Below, piece after piece: positions 19,201 through 27,800 of a stretch of 64,000 bases of DNA. This stretch comes from Accumulibacter sp. Its GTDB lineage: Bacteria > Pseudomonadota > Gammaproteobacteria > Burkholderiales > Rhodocyclaceae. Under the pieces are notes generated by a model, which was given only the letters and a program-made list of their open reading frames with translations, was not told the DNA's origin and ran no database searches. Position numbers and translations under genes: made by a program. Numbering within the stretch: position 1 is the first letter of the stretch; each line of letters opens with the position of its first letter. The stretch lies in the NCBI RefSeq assembly GCF_036625195.1, contig NZ_JAZKUG010000001.1, positions 310,001-374,000 of the forward strand, given 5' to 3'.

Positions 19201-20225
19201 TAGCTGCGGTGGCGTGCGGCGAGCCGGCGCAGCCGCCCGAGGCTGTAGCCGGCGAGGTAGCGGGCTTTTGCCTCGGCGCTGGCGTCGGGGGCGAAGACGA
19301 GTTCGCGGTCCTCGATGGTGGCGAGGAAGATGAAGCGATAGACGAGGCGCAGCAGTTGCTCGAAGAAGGCCTGGGTGGCGAGTTCGCCGGCTTCGATGCG
19401 GCGACGCAGCTCAAAGTTGGCCGGGTGGGCGAGAAAGCCCGTGCCGAGGGCGCGCAGGGCGTCGGCAACGCCGTCGCGCAGGCGGTCGCGGGCGCGGATG
19501 CCGTCTTCCTGGGCGGCGTTGCGCCAGCTTTCGAGCGGGCAGTCAGCAGGTTCGGCGCCGGCCTGGCCGAAGCGGCTGGCGTGGGCGAAGAGCCAGAGAG
19601 CGGTGAAATCGGGGTAGAGGCCTTCGCTGAAGATGGCTTCGAGGTCGGCCTCGACGTAGGCCGGGCGGGTCAGGCTCGGGTTGTCGCGCAGGACACGCAG
19701 CCGGAGGCCGTTGCCGACCAACGCCCAGAGCGAGGCGTGATGGGCATTGAGGTACTCCTGCGCGAGCTGGAAGGGCGAACGGCGGCGGCTGCCGTCGCCG
19801 TGGCGCGGGCCGGGCTTGTCGAGCGGCTGGTCGTGGCCGGCGAAGATCAGCGGCACGCGGCCGTCGGCGGCGGCCCAGCCGACAGGAAAGCTGCGCCCGG
19901 CGAGGTCGACCGCGCCGACGCGGCGGATGTCGCCGAAGCCGAGCACCTGGCGGCAGAAGGGTACGAGGAAATGGTGCGCGGTGGTCGTGAACGGATCGCG
20001 GTCGGCACGCGCGCGGCGGGCGGCGAAGTCCTGCCAGAGGTTCTCGGCGATCTTCCAGTAACGGCCGATCTCGTCGCGCAGCTTGAGGCCGCGCGGGATG
20101 TCGTAGTCGGCCTCGCCCTGCCCGGCGGCTTCGAGGTGGGCGATCCTGTTGAGGAAGTCGGGCGCCAGCAGTGCGCCCTCGATGCTCAGGGCGGTGAAGG
20201 CGAGTTCGTTGGTACGGCGGGCCAT
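16284..20225 (-). CDS. Large N6-adenine DNA methyltransferase (Eco57I-like / DISARM DrmMI-like)
   Basis: 1313 residues. The class I methyltransferase core has motif I CDPACGSGHFLLAAARR at about 504-520 and the catalytic motif IV GNPPWERIK at about 765-775, the NPPW form typical of gamma-class N6-adenine methylases. Between them lies a Lys/Ala-rich helical insertion (about 620-690). The N-terminal ~450 residues are helical and lack an obvious PD-(D/E)XK site, so it is probably a methylase with an accessory region rather than a self-contained type IIG nuclease. The C-terminal ~400 residues should hold target recognition. Marking of self DNA for the helicase/nuclease genes around it is the likely job. 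It starts 22 bases after the AAA/DUF234 gene and overlaps the next gene by 4 bases. Confidence 0.88.
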   Translation of the reverse strand: MARRTNELAFTALSIEGALLAPDFLNRIAHLEAAGQGEADYDIPRGLKLRDEIGRYWKIAENLWQDFAARRARADRDPFTTTAHHFLVPFCRQVLGFGDIRRVGAVDLAGRSFPVGWAAADGRVPLIFAGHDQPLDKPGPRHGDGSRRRSPFQLAQEYLNAHHASLWALVGNGLRLRVLRDNPSLTRPAYVEADLEAIFSEGLYPDFTALWLFAHASRFGQAGAEPADCPLESWRNAAQEDGIRARDRLRDGVADALRALGTGFLAHPANFELRRRIEAGELATQAFFEQLLRLVYRFIFLATIEDRELVFAPDASAEAKARYLAGYSLGRLRRLAARHRSYDRHADLWQALTITFAGLGSGQPALGLPALGGLFHAAQCPELDAAQLDNHALLSALFGLCFFREGAALSRVNYRDMDSEELGSVYESLLELVPEMTLSASVRRFGFVGDAEAGSSRGNARKLTGSYYTPDSLVQELIKSALDPVIARTLADNPQAPVRALLELTVCDPACGSGHFLLAAARRIAEEVARLSATDGNPLPADYRHALRDVVAHCIHGVDKNPMAVELARTALWLEAYSPDRALTFLDHHLRCGDALLGIVDPAVLDAGIPDKAFDALSGDDREAVKALKKANRDARKAIDKARAQAAVNLTLGLESAADAAALDALPDATLAEQEAKRAAFADAEAKSYASRARLAADIFVAAFVLPKTAVTQATVPTSQDLWLVMNGGDPRPGVAKTAGDAARSAQAFHWWQAFPQVKAKGGFSVLLGNPPWERIKLQEEEFFASRSPLVAEAPHKAERGRRIELLREGRLLHVLYPEVEAAQGLQPPNAAEQQLHADFLAARRSAEAASLFAHDAGRYPLTGVGDVNTYALFAETFAQLVADTGRAGFIVPTGIATDDSTKAFFADLTQSGRLASLYDIENREAVFPAVDSRMKFCLLTLGRAAAADFVCFATQVAQLADPRRRFRLTPDEFRLINPNTLTCPVFRSERDAELTKKLYRAAPVLIAEGPPERNPWGLWLHSRLFHMAEDSQHFIDSAGSNRLPLYEAKMVHQFDHRWATYGADGTSGDVAVDAKRDPNFAVTPRYWVDAAELESRLALRRWQRGWLMGWRDITNATNERTVIASVVPRVGVGNNLPLMFFSPRQDWRPCAALLGNLTSLVFDFVARHKTGGTHMNYFIYKQLPVLPPDRYSASDVAFIVPRVLELSDTAHDLAPWAADLGYVGPPFAWDPDRRAVLRAELDACYARLYGLSRDELRYILDPADIMGADYPSETFRVLKNNETREFGEYRTRRLVLEAWDRLAAGGCQGNQR

Positions 20226-20247
20226 GGTCGTCCTGGCGTGGAGAAAG

Positions 20248-21786
20248 TCAGCGGGAATCGGTCGGCGTCAGCCAGCGGTGATAGTCGGCGAGGTCGACGC
20301 AGGCGTAGCCCTGGGCTGCCAGGGATTGGCGCTCGGCGGGGGCGAACACCGGGGAGTACAGCGCGCGCTCCTGTTGCCAGCCCTTGAAACGGCGGCCGGT
20401 GGCGGTGGCGAGAAAATCGTCGACGTGCTGCCCGAAGGTGGCGAGTGCTGCCGGAGTGTGTTTGGCGGCAGCGCGCTTGCAACTGCCGAAACGAACACGC
20501 CGGTCGTTTTCATTGACGGCAACGATGTCGATCTCGACTAGGCGGGCGGCATCGCGCGGCCGGTTCCAGTAGCCGTGCACCAACTCGGTGAGCGGAAAAT
20601 CGGCGACCCCGCGCCGTGACGCTTCGGCCATCAGCTTGCGGACCATGCGCTCGAAGGTGGGGCCCTCGTGGTTTTCGAGGCGAACTTCGCCAATGCGCAG
20701 CGCCTGCCCCGGTGGCTGGACGCGCGCCGCCTGCACCGCCGGCTCGATGGCCGCCAGCCAGGCGGCGAGGAAGTTGTCGCTGATCTGGTAGCGAGCCTGG
20801 CGATTGCTCGCCGGCGCGAATACCGGATTGAGCCGTTCGACGAGGCGGTAGCGGTCGATCAGCGTCGCCAGATAGGTGGCGAAGGAGCGGCTGTCGCCAA
20901 GGCTTTCAGCATAGGCGGCGGAGAGTTGCTGATGGGCGCAGGGTTGCTGGCGTGCAAGCAGGCGCAGCAGCGAGACCCCGGCGCCGCGCAGTTCGCGCAG
21001 GAACCAGGTGCCGGCTTCCTCGAGCAGCGGCGCGCGGGCCGAAAGAAACAGGGTGTCGATGATCCGGTCGGCAGCGCTGCGGCCATCGGCCGCGAAAGTG
21101 CCCTGATAGGCACAGTCGCGGTAGAACTTGGGAACACCCTCGAAGACTGCCCAGAAAGTCAGCCAGTCGCGCGGGCTGTCCAGCCCCTGGTCGGCAAAGA
21201 CCTGAAAGAGCGTGGCGAAATCCCAGTGGTCGAGCGTCAGGCGGTCGGTCACGCGGGCATAGAGCGGCGAACCACGATCCTCGAGCAGCGCGGTCATCTC
21301 GGTATGGATCGAGCCGAGAACGAAGATGCCACCGCTGGCGGAACCGGTGAGCGCGTCGACTTCGGCCTGCAGCAAGGAGGTGAATGCCGCGAGCGACTTG
21401 CGGTTGAAATACTGGAATTCGTCGACGACGACAAAGATGCCGGCTCGGCAGAGCACCCCGATGGCACGTGCCATGTCCGAGAAGCGCCGCAGCCGGTCGA
21501 GCGCCAGAGTAGCCGGCAGACGACCGGGGTTGGCATCGGCAAAGGCGGCGAGCGCATCGGCAAAGACCGATACGACATCGCGCTCGTCGCTATCGGGAAT
21601 CTGCACGTAAAGCGCCGCGGCCGAGCCGCTTTCACCCCCCGCTGCCAGCAGCGCCTCGCGGATCAGCGAGGTCTTGCCGATGCGCCGGCGGCCGCTGATC
21701 GCGCAGAAATACCAGCGCCCGCGTGTGAGCAGCAGCTTGATTGCCTCCAGTTCGTCGCGGCGGCCGTAGAACTTCCAGGATGTCAT
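20248..21786 (-). CDS. AAA ATPase of the ATPase_2/DUF234 type, first gene of the seven-gene defence unit
   Basis: 512 residues. N-terminal STAND/archaeal-ATPase-like P-loop: YGRRDELEAIKLLL, then Walker A SGRRRIGKTSLI (~31-42), and Walker B FVVVDEFQYF (~137-146). The C-terminal part has a winged-helix-like middle and a DUF234-type end with VEIDIVAVNEND and a following FGSCK, resembling a PD-(D/E)XK core (D-x-D ... K). The family is common near mobile and defence genes; its function is poorly defined. The ATG at 21786 follows AAGAGA. It is preceded by 214 bases of AT-rich sequence, so transcription of the unit may begin here. Whether it serves as regulator or effector cannot be told from sequence. 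Confidence 0.85.
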   Translation of the reverse strand: MTSWKFYGRRDELEAIKLLLTRGRWYFCAISGRRRIGKTSLIREALLAAGGESGSAAALYVQIPDSDERDVVSVFADALAAFADANPGRLPATLALDRLRRFSDMARAIGVLCRAGIFVVVDEFQYFNRKSLAAFTSLLQAEVDALTGSASGGIFVLGSIHTEMTALLEDRGSPLYARVTDRLTLDHWDFATLFQVFADQGLDSPRDWLTFWAVFEGVPKFYRDCAYQGTFAADGRSAADRIIDTLFLSARAPLLEEAGTWFLRELRGAGVSLLRLLARQQPCAHQQLSAAYAESLGDSRSFATYLATLIDRYRLVERLNPVFAPASNRQARYQISDNFLAAWLAAIEPAVQAARVQPPGQALRIGEVRLENHEGPTFERMVRKLMAEASRRGVADFPLTELVHGYWNRPRDAARLVEIDIVAVNENDRRVRFGSCKRAAAKHTPAALATFGQHVDDFLATATGRRFKGWQQERALYSPVFAPAERQSLAAQGYACVDLADYHRWLTPTDSR

Positions 21787-22000
21787 AAATCTCTTTTACG
21801 TAATTTTTCTTACGCTATCCAGTCTATTTCAAAAATCCCTTTAAAAACCGTTTGTTGCAAAACCAATTCGGGATGCCGAAAGCCCGCCCGGGGAGTTGTA
21901 CTGTTCCGTCGGATTAGGCACGGCGGTCGACGCTCAACCTGACCGCCACCTGAAACACCCAAGAATTCATGGCCTTGTCGTGTCGTGATCGGACCGGGCG
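21787..22000 (-). promoter_or_regulatory. AT-rich intergenic region, likely internal promoter of the defence operon
   Basis: This 214-base gap is the only sizeable break in the 20 kb defence island. The 110 bases next to the ATPase start are strikingly AT-rich, against about 65 percent G+C around them. On the minus strand they contain TTTTTGAAA and several A/T runs, and a perfect short inverted repeat CGTAA-N6-TTACG about 18 bases before the start codon, which could be an operator. No single -35/-10 pair stands out, so the promoter call rests on composition and position. The other half of the gap shows no gene beyond a chance 18-codon frame. Confidence 0.5.
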
Positions 22001-24844
22001 CTAGGCTGGAACGAGCACGAAGACCCCCATCACGTCGACCGGCAGGCTCGGCGTGACGCGGTAGTCGCCGGTGCTGCCGGAAGCTTCGCGCACGCGGCGG
22101 TGGTCGTCGAGCAATGCCTGGGCACGGTCGCGGGCGAGACCTTCGAGGGCCGGCTGCAGGGCGGGCAGGCGGTCGAGTTGCTGCTGCAGGTGGTGATCGC
22201 GCAGCGGTGGCGGCATGTTGCGGTCGGGTTCGGCCGCAAGCAGTTCGCGCACGGCATCGCCGGCCAACAGGCCGTCGCCCTGCCCTTCGGCAACGGCAAC
22301 GGTGACCGTCTCCTCGCACAGCAACAGGCGCGAGCGCTGGCGCCGGGTGACCGTGAGCTGGTGGCGCAGGCGCAGCAGCAGGACCGTGGTGCGGACACTG
22401 ACGGCGGCGGTGAAGATGGCGCCGGCGCGGGCGATGTCGGTCGCGGCATCGGCGACGGCTTCGTCGTCGAGGGCATGCTCGAGCAGGTGATCGGCGAGGC
22501 AGGCGACGAGCGGATGGGTGCGGTGGATGAAACGCGCGGCCGGCGCCGGTGGCTGGTGGAAGTCGATGCGCAGGGTGCCAACCAGCCCCTCGCCGGCGAG
22601 GCGCTCGCGCAGCGCGGGCGAGGCCAGGCTGCCGGCGTGCAGCTTCCAGTGGCCGGCGACCGCGCCGGTGGTCGCTTCCAGTGGCGCGCCAAGGCGGCTG
22701 GCGGCACGGCGGACGAAGCGGGCAACGTCCTCCTCGCCGCCGAGGACGGCGACGGTCTTCTGCCATTCCGGCAGCACGTCCTCGGGCTTCAGGCGGCGCT
22801 GCGCAAACAGGGTACGGTTGCGCGCGGCGCGCTCACGGGCCGATTGCCAGGCGGTTTCGATCTCCAGCGCCGGCTGGCCGAAGTCGAGCGTTCGCTGCGG
22901 CGAAACGCTGGCGACGCTGCCCTTCCTGAGCAGCACGGCGCCGACCAGTGCCTGGGTGAGCTTGCCTTCGTCGTCGGGCATCGGCACCAGCACGCCGAGT
23001 TCCTTGCGGATGCTCTCGGCCTTGCGCAGGATGACCTGCAGCACGGCACCATCGACCGGATTGTCGCGGCCATAGAGCATCGTGCTGCGCACCTCGCGCG
23101 CCTTCTGGCCGAAGCGGTCGACGCGGCCCTCGCGCTGCTCGTGGCGGGTCGGGTTCCACGACAGGTCGTAATGGACGACGGCGGTGAACAGGTGCTGCAG
23201 GTTGATGCCCTCGGACAGGCAGTCGGTGGCGACGAGGATGCGCTTTTCTGCCTCGCCCATGGCGTCGACCGCCGCTTCGCGCTCGGAGGACGCGAATTCG
23301 CCGGTGACCGCCTGCACCCGGTAATTCTTGAACGCCTTGCGCAGAGCTTCGGCAACGTAATGCGCCGTGGCGATGTAGCGGCAGAAGACAACCGGCTGGA
23401 AGCCGGCGCCGGTGAGCTCGCCGAGGTGGTCGAGCAGGCGCTTGAGCTTCGGGTCCTGTCCCGGCCCGGACAATGACTCGGCCTCGTCGATCAGCTCGCT
23501 GAGCAGCGCGCTGTCTTCCGTGCGGGCGGCCGGCTCGATGTCCTGCGTGCTGAGGTCGTCCTCGGCACCGTCGAGCACGCGCTCGCGGCCCAGCGCCTCA
23601 GCCTCTTCGAGGCTCTGAGCGGCGTCTTCGCCCTCCCCGAGCGTGCCGCTGGCAAGTCGGGTACGCAAGGCGTTGACGGCAGCCGCCGGCGACGACGAGA
23701 TGCAGCGCAGCAGCGCGAGCGCCGCCCACCAGCTCATGCGCTGGCGCAGGGCACCCTGGCCCTCGGCGCGCTCGACCAGGGTGCGGGCGTAGGCGAGCAC
23801 TTCGTCGAAGAGACGGCCCCAGGCGCCGGTGAGCTGATAGGTGATCTCGGCGGTCAGGCGCTCGGGGAAGACCTGACGGTCCTGCCATTCCTCGATGTCC
23901 GGCCGGCGGCGCTGGACGAAGTGACGGGCGAGCTGCTCGCGCAGCGGCTGGCGGGCGCCGGGTGCGGCATCCTGCAACTCGCGAAAACTCGGGTTCAGCA
24001 AGCCGAGCAGGTTGAAGAAGGCTTGCTCGTCGCCGGAGTGTGGCGTTGCGGTGAGCAGGATCAGGTGGCGCTCCGCGTTCTCGGCGAGCCCCTTGAGCAG
24101 CGTATGGCGCTGCTGCCGGCCCTGGCCGCTGACGGTACAGGTGTGGGCTTCGTCGACGATCACGCATTCCGGGCAGGCGCGCTGGAATTCGTCGCGGCGG
24201 CGGTCGGACTTGACGTAGTCGAGGCTGACCACAGTGTACGGGTAGGCCTCGAAAACCGACTGGTTGGCCGGCAGGCCGCGCTCGAGGCGCGCCGCCGTGG
24301 TGTTGCGGACGACGACCGCCTGGATGTGGAAGCGTTCCTTGAGCTCGCGCTGCCACTGCTCGCACAGGTGCGGCGGGCAGAGGACGCTCAGGCGGCCGAT
24401 CTCGCCGCGGTCCATCAGCTCGCGGACGATCAGCGCCGCCTCGATGGTCTTGCCGATGCCGACGTCGTCGGCGACGAGCAGGCGCACGACTTCCTGCTTG
24501 AGGGCCATGAGCAGCGGCACGAGCTGGTAGGCACGCGGTTCGACGGCGATGTTGCCGAAGCTGCGGAACGGCCCGGCGCCGCTGCGCAGCCTGAGCCGCA
24601 GGGCGTCACGCAGCAACTGGCCCGCTGCGTAACTGGCACTTTGCGCCACGGTCGGCCAGGGGAAGCTGGCAGGCGTCACCGGCTGACGCTCGATCGGCAG
24701 GAAGATCAGCGTCGCATCGTCCTCGGCCGCGCCGAGCGGGCGCAGGTGCAGGGTGTCGCTGTCGGACTGCGGCAGGACGATCCATTCGCGGCCGCGGGCG
24801 GAAACGAGGCTGCCAGGCTGGAAGCGGGTCTGGGTGTTCATCAT
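22001..24844 (-). CDS. SNF2-type helicase, DISARM DrmD-like
   Basis: About 947 residues. Superfamily 2 helicase motifs run in order: Walker A ADDVGIGKTIEAALI (~126-140), DEAH box CVIVDEAHTC (~222), LLTATPHSGDEQAF, then the second RecA domain with VATDCLSEGINLQ and the arginine-finger motif HEQREGRVDRFGQK. This is the SNF2/RapA-like pattern (VDRFGQK) found in DrmD of class 1 DISARM. The C-terminal ~250 residues are unassigned. It follows the DUF1998 helicase by only 7 bases, so the two are co-translated. Two adjacent ATGs (24844, 24841) can start it. Its role is probably DNA translocation or remodelling in restriction of foreign DNA. Confidence 0.88.
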   Translation of the reverse strand: MMNTQTRFQPGSLVSARGREWIVLPQSDSDTLHLRPLGAAEDDATLIFLPIERQPVTPASFPWPTVAQSASYAAGQLLRDALRLRLRSGAGPFRSFGNIAVEPRAYQLVPLLMALKQEVVRLLVADDVGIGKTIEAALIVRELMDRGEIGRLSVLCPPHLCEQWQRELKERFHIQAVVVRNTTAARLERGLPANQSVFEAYPYTVVSLDYVKSDRRRDEFQRACPECVIVDEAHTCTVSGQGRQQRHTLLKGLAENAERHLILLTATPHSGDEQAFFNLLGLLNPSFRELQDAAPGARQPLREQLARHFVQRRRPDIEEWQDRQVFPERLTAEITYQLTGAWGRLFDEVLAYARTLVERAEGQGALRQRMSWWAALALLRCISSSPAAAVNALRTRLASGTLGEGEDAAQSLEEAEALGRERVLDGAEDDLSTQDIEPAARTEDSALLSELIDEAESLSGPGQDPKLKRLLDHLGELTGAGFQPVVFCRYIATAHYVAEALRKAFKNYRVQAVTGEFASSEREAAVDAMGEAEKRILVATDCLSEGINLQHLFTAVVHYDLSWNPTRHEQREGRVDRFGQKAREVRSTMLYGRDNPVDGAVLQVILRKAESIRKELGVLVPMPDDEGKLTQALVGAVLLRKGSVASVSPQRTLDFGQPALEIETAWQSARERAARNRTLFAQRRLKPEDVLPEWQKTVAVLGGEEDVARFVRRAASRLGAPLEATTGAVAGHWKLHAGSLASPALRERLAGEGLVGTLRIDFHQPPAPAARFIHRTHPLVACLADHLLEHALDDEAVADAATDIARAGAIFTAAVSVRTTVLLLRLRHQLTVTRRQRSRLLLCEETVTVAVAEGQGDGLLAGDAVRELLAAEPDRNMPPPLRDHHLQQQLDRLPALQPALEGLARDRAQALLDDHRRVREASGSTGDYRVTPSLPVDVMGVFVLVPA

Positions 24845-24851
24845 TCTCGGG

Positions 24852-27800
24852 TCAATTGCCGCGGCTGCCGCTGCCGAAGAGTCCGGCGTGGGCGGCGAAG
24901 ACTGCCGGCCAGCGCTCCTGCTCCTTCGGGAAACGGACGATGTAGTAACCGGCTGCCGACAGTTTTCGGTTGCTTTCCTCGTCCCGCTCGTGCTGCGTCG
25001 CTTCCTCGTGCTGCGGACCATCGATGAATATCGTCGCTTTCCAGTCCGCGTAGAAGAAATCGGCACAGGTCAAGCACTCCGGGATGCTCTCCTGGCCTCG
25101 GTCCGGGCGCCGGTAGCCGTGGGCATCGACGTGCGCCAGCCAGGCCTGCTCGAGGCTGCTGCCCGACAGGCGCGACAGTTCGCCGGCCTGCTGTTCCGGG
25201 GTGCGCCCGAAGGAGCCGGTGACCCCCTGCGCCCACGTCAGGCGGCAGAGGATGTCGAGAGCCTTGCCGTCGTTGCCGGCATCCTGGCGGTCGATGACGG
25301 TGTGGTCGGGCTGGTTGTAGTACGAGAGCAGGCACTTGTAGCAACCGGCCTCGCAGAGTGGCTTGCCTGTTCCGTCGACTTCCTGGGCGAGGCGTGCACG
25401 GTCCCACCGTCCGTCATCCGGGCGCAGGAAGTGCATGATGCGCAGCGCCTCGTCGGCAACCCGGGCAAGCGCTCCCGGCTCGGTAGCGAGACGGGTGAGC
25501 ACGCCGGCCCCCCCTTCGGCGGATTCGTAGAAGAGGATGGCCTGGCGGTTGTCGCGACCCGGCAGCGGCTCGGCCATCAGTTCGCTCTCCTCGAGTTGGT
25601 AGACTGCCTCGATGCCGCGCTTGAGGGCGTATTGCAGGGTTGCCATCGTCGCCTCATCGAGGGTCTCGGGCGGGCGCACGATGAGCACGTTGCGGCGGTC
25701 CTCGACGTAGGGAACGATGCGCTGCGGCGGCGTGCGGTCGGGCGGCGCGTCGGGATCCGGCTCGCCGCTCTCTTCGGCACCGCCGACCCAATGGCCGGTG
25801 ACCGGGTTGATCATGAAGCCGAGGACGCTCTTTTCCTTGCGCCGGCGCCAGCCGAAATTCATGCGCCAGACCGTTGCCGCGGCGCCGTACTGCAAGCCAA
25901 GGACCGTTCCCTCGCCATCGGCGAGAATGCTGTCGAGGCGCTGGAGCCGACCGTCGGCCTCGGCAAACTGGATGGTGGTCTGCATTTCGTAGCCCTGGCG
26001 CGTACGTTCTTCCTCGTTGGCGGTGATGCGCTCGGCGCGGCGGGTGGATACGTTCTCGATGCGGTAGAGATTCTGGACCGCGCGTGCATCAGCGAGGGGC
26101 GCATTGCACGACACGCAACGGTCGGCATCGCGCTGGCTGCGGAAGTGTCCGTAGCCGCAGGCCGGGCACAGCCGTGCAACCTCGGTCGGCAGACTGGCGC
26201 CGTGCTTGACCTGGTCGTCCCCGGAAACCGCCAGCATGGCGCGGACGACTCGGTACTGGCTGCCCTCGTGATAGATCAGGCTGTACGGGCCGAACTCGCT
26301 CAAAGCCAAGAACCGCGGCCGGGTCAGGAAGTTCTCGCGCCCGATCTTGCCCTTGCGCGCCGGAATATAGGCCATCAGCGGCAGGCGCGGGAAATTGTAG
26401 CCGGGCAGGAATCCCTGGCTGGCGAGATAACGGTAAGTGTAGAAGTCCGAGTTGGCACTCCCCGACTCCTGCAGCACCAGGGACTGCTGGCGGAAGGCTT
26501 CGTCGTGGCGTTGCTTGGCATCGCGCCGCTCACGCTCGCTCGCGGCCGGATTGTTCATGATCCGCTGGTTGATCTCCATCTGCCGCTTGGTCGCGGCGAA
26601 GAGGTCACGCCAGCGGCCGAGCGCCTGGTCGAAGGAGGCGAAGGCAGTGGCAAACACACGTTCGGCGAAGCGCTCGTCGTACCAGGGCGCCTTGGCCGGC
26701 GCCAGCTCGCCCGACAGCATGCCGAGGATGCGCAAGCCGCGTTCGTGCGCCCGCCGCTGCGGCGCGTCGGCGTCGAGTCCGGCGCGCAGATGCGCAGCCA
26801 GTGGCGCCCCGTCAGTCCCCATGTCGAGCAAGCCGCGGATGCTGCTGTCGAGTTTGACGCCGGTTTCGGCAAGCCAGACGGCGTGCAGGTGGCTCTGGAT
26901 GAGTTCCCGGTTGGCCAGATCGAGGGTCGGCGGATTGACCTGGCCGTGGACCATGCGCACCGGGTCGCGGAAGAAATACTGGTCGTGCGGCGACTGGGCA
27001 GCGCAGTAGGTAATGACCAGCGCCGGCTGCCCGGCCCGCCCGGCGCGGCCGCTGCGCTGCGCGTAATTGGCCGGCGTCGGCGGCACGTTGCGCAGGTAAA
27101 CGGTGTTGAGGGACGAAATGTCGACGCCGAGTTCCATGGTCGGGGAGCAGAACAGGACCGGCAGCCATTCGAGCGGCTTGCCGGTCTTTTGGAGCCATGC
27201 GTCGCGATCCTTTCGGGTAAAGCGGAAGCGCGCCTCGCGTTCGAGGCGGTCGTCCTGCTCGACCTGGGCGGTATGCTCGCGCGCCTCGAAGTCGAACAGG
27301 CGGTGCGCGGGGTTGGCGAGCAGCGCGGCGACGTTGCCATAGAGGCCACGGAAGAAGGCGTTGTCATCGGCGCCGCGGCGGCTCTGACCGTCGCTCAGGC
27401 GCCAGACGACAGCGGTGCCGTTGAGCTGGTAGCCGGTCATACCGAACTCAGTTTCCTCGGACAAGACCAAACCATAAGTGCGGGCGGCTTTGAGCAGCGC
27501 GGTGATGATCTCCTGATAATGCTCGTCCTTGATCCGCGCGGCGTGCGGGTTATCGCGCTCATCCGGCTCGCGCCAGCTAGCCGGTTGCTTGAGCAGACGG
27601 CCCAGTTTCGAGCGGGCACTCCCGGAAACCAGGTAATCGACGTTCCGGCGGTCTTCATCGCGCGGCTTGCCGACCGTGATGAACCAGTTCGAGGCCACCG
27701 GCTGCTCGTCTTCGCTGAAACCCCAGGGCTCGCGCAGATTGGCGTAGCTGGCGATGCGAAGCCGGTCGAGCTCAGCGCGGTCGAGGTAGCGCGATGCCAG

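Noticed and set aside
17124..20387. A 1087-codon + strand frame opposite the methyltransferase
   Set aside because: It lies wholly antisense to a protein with clear methylase motifs. Its low-complexity Gly/Val/Glu/Arg content is typical of a shadow frame.
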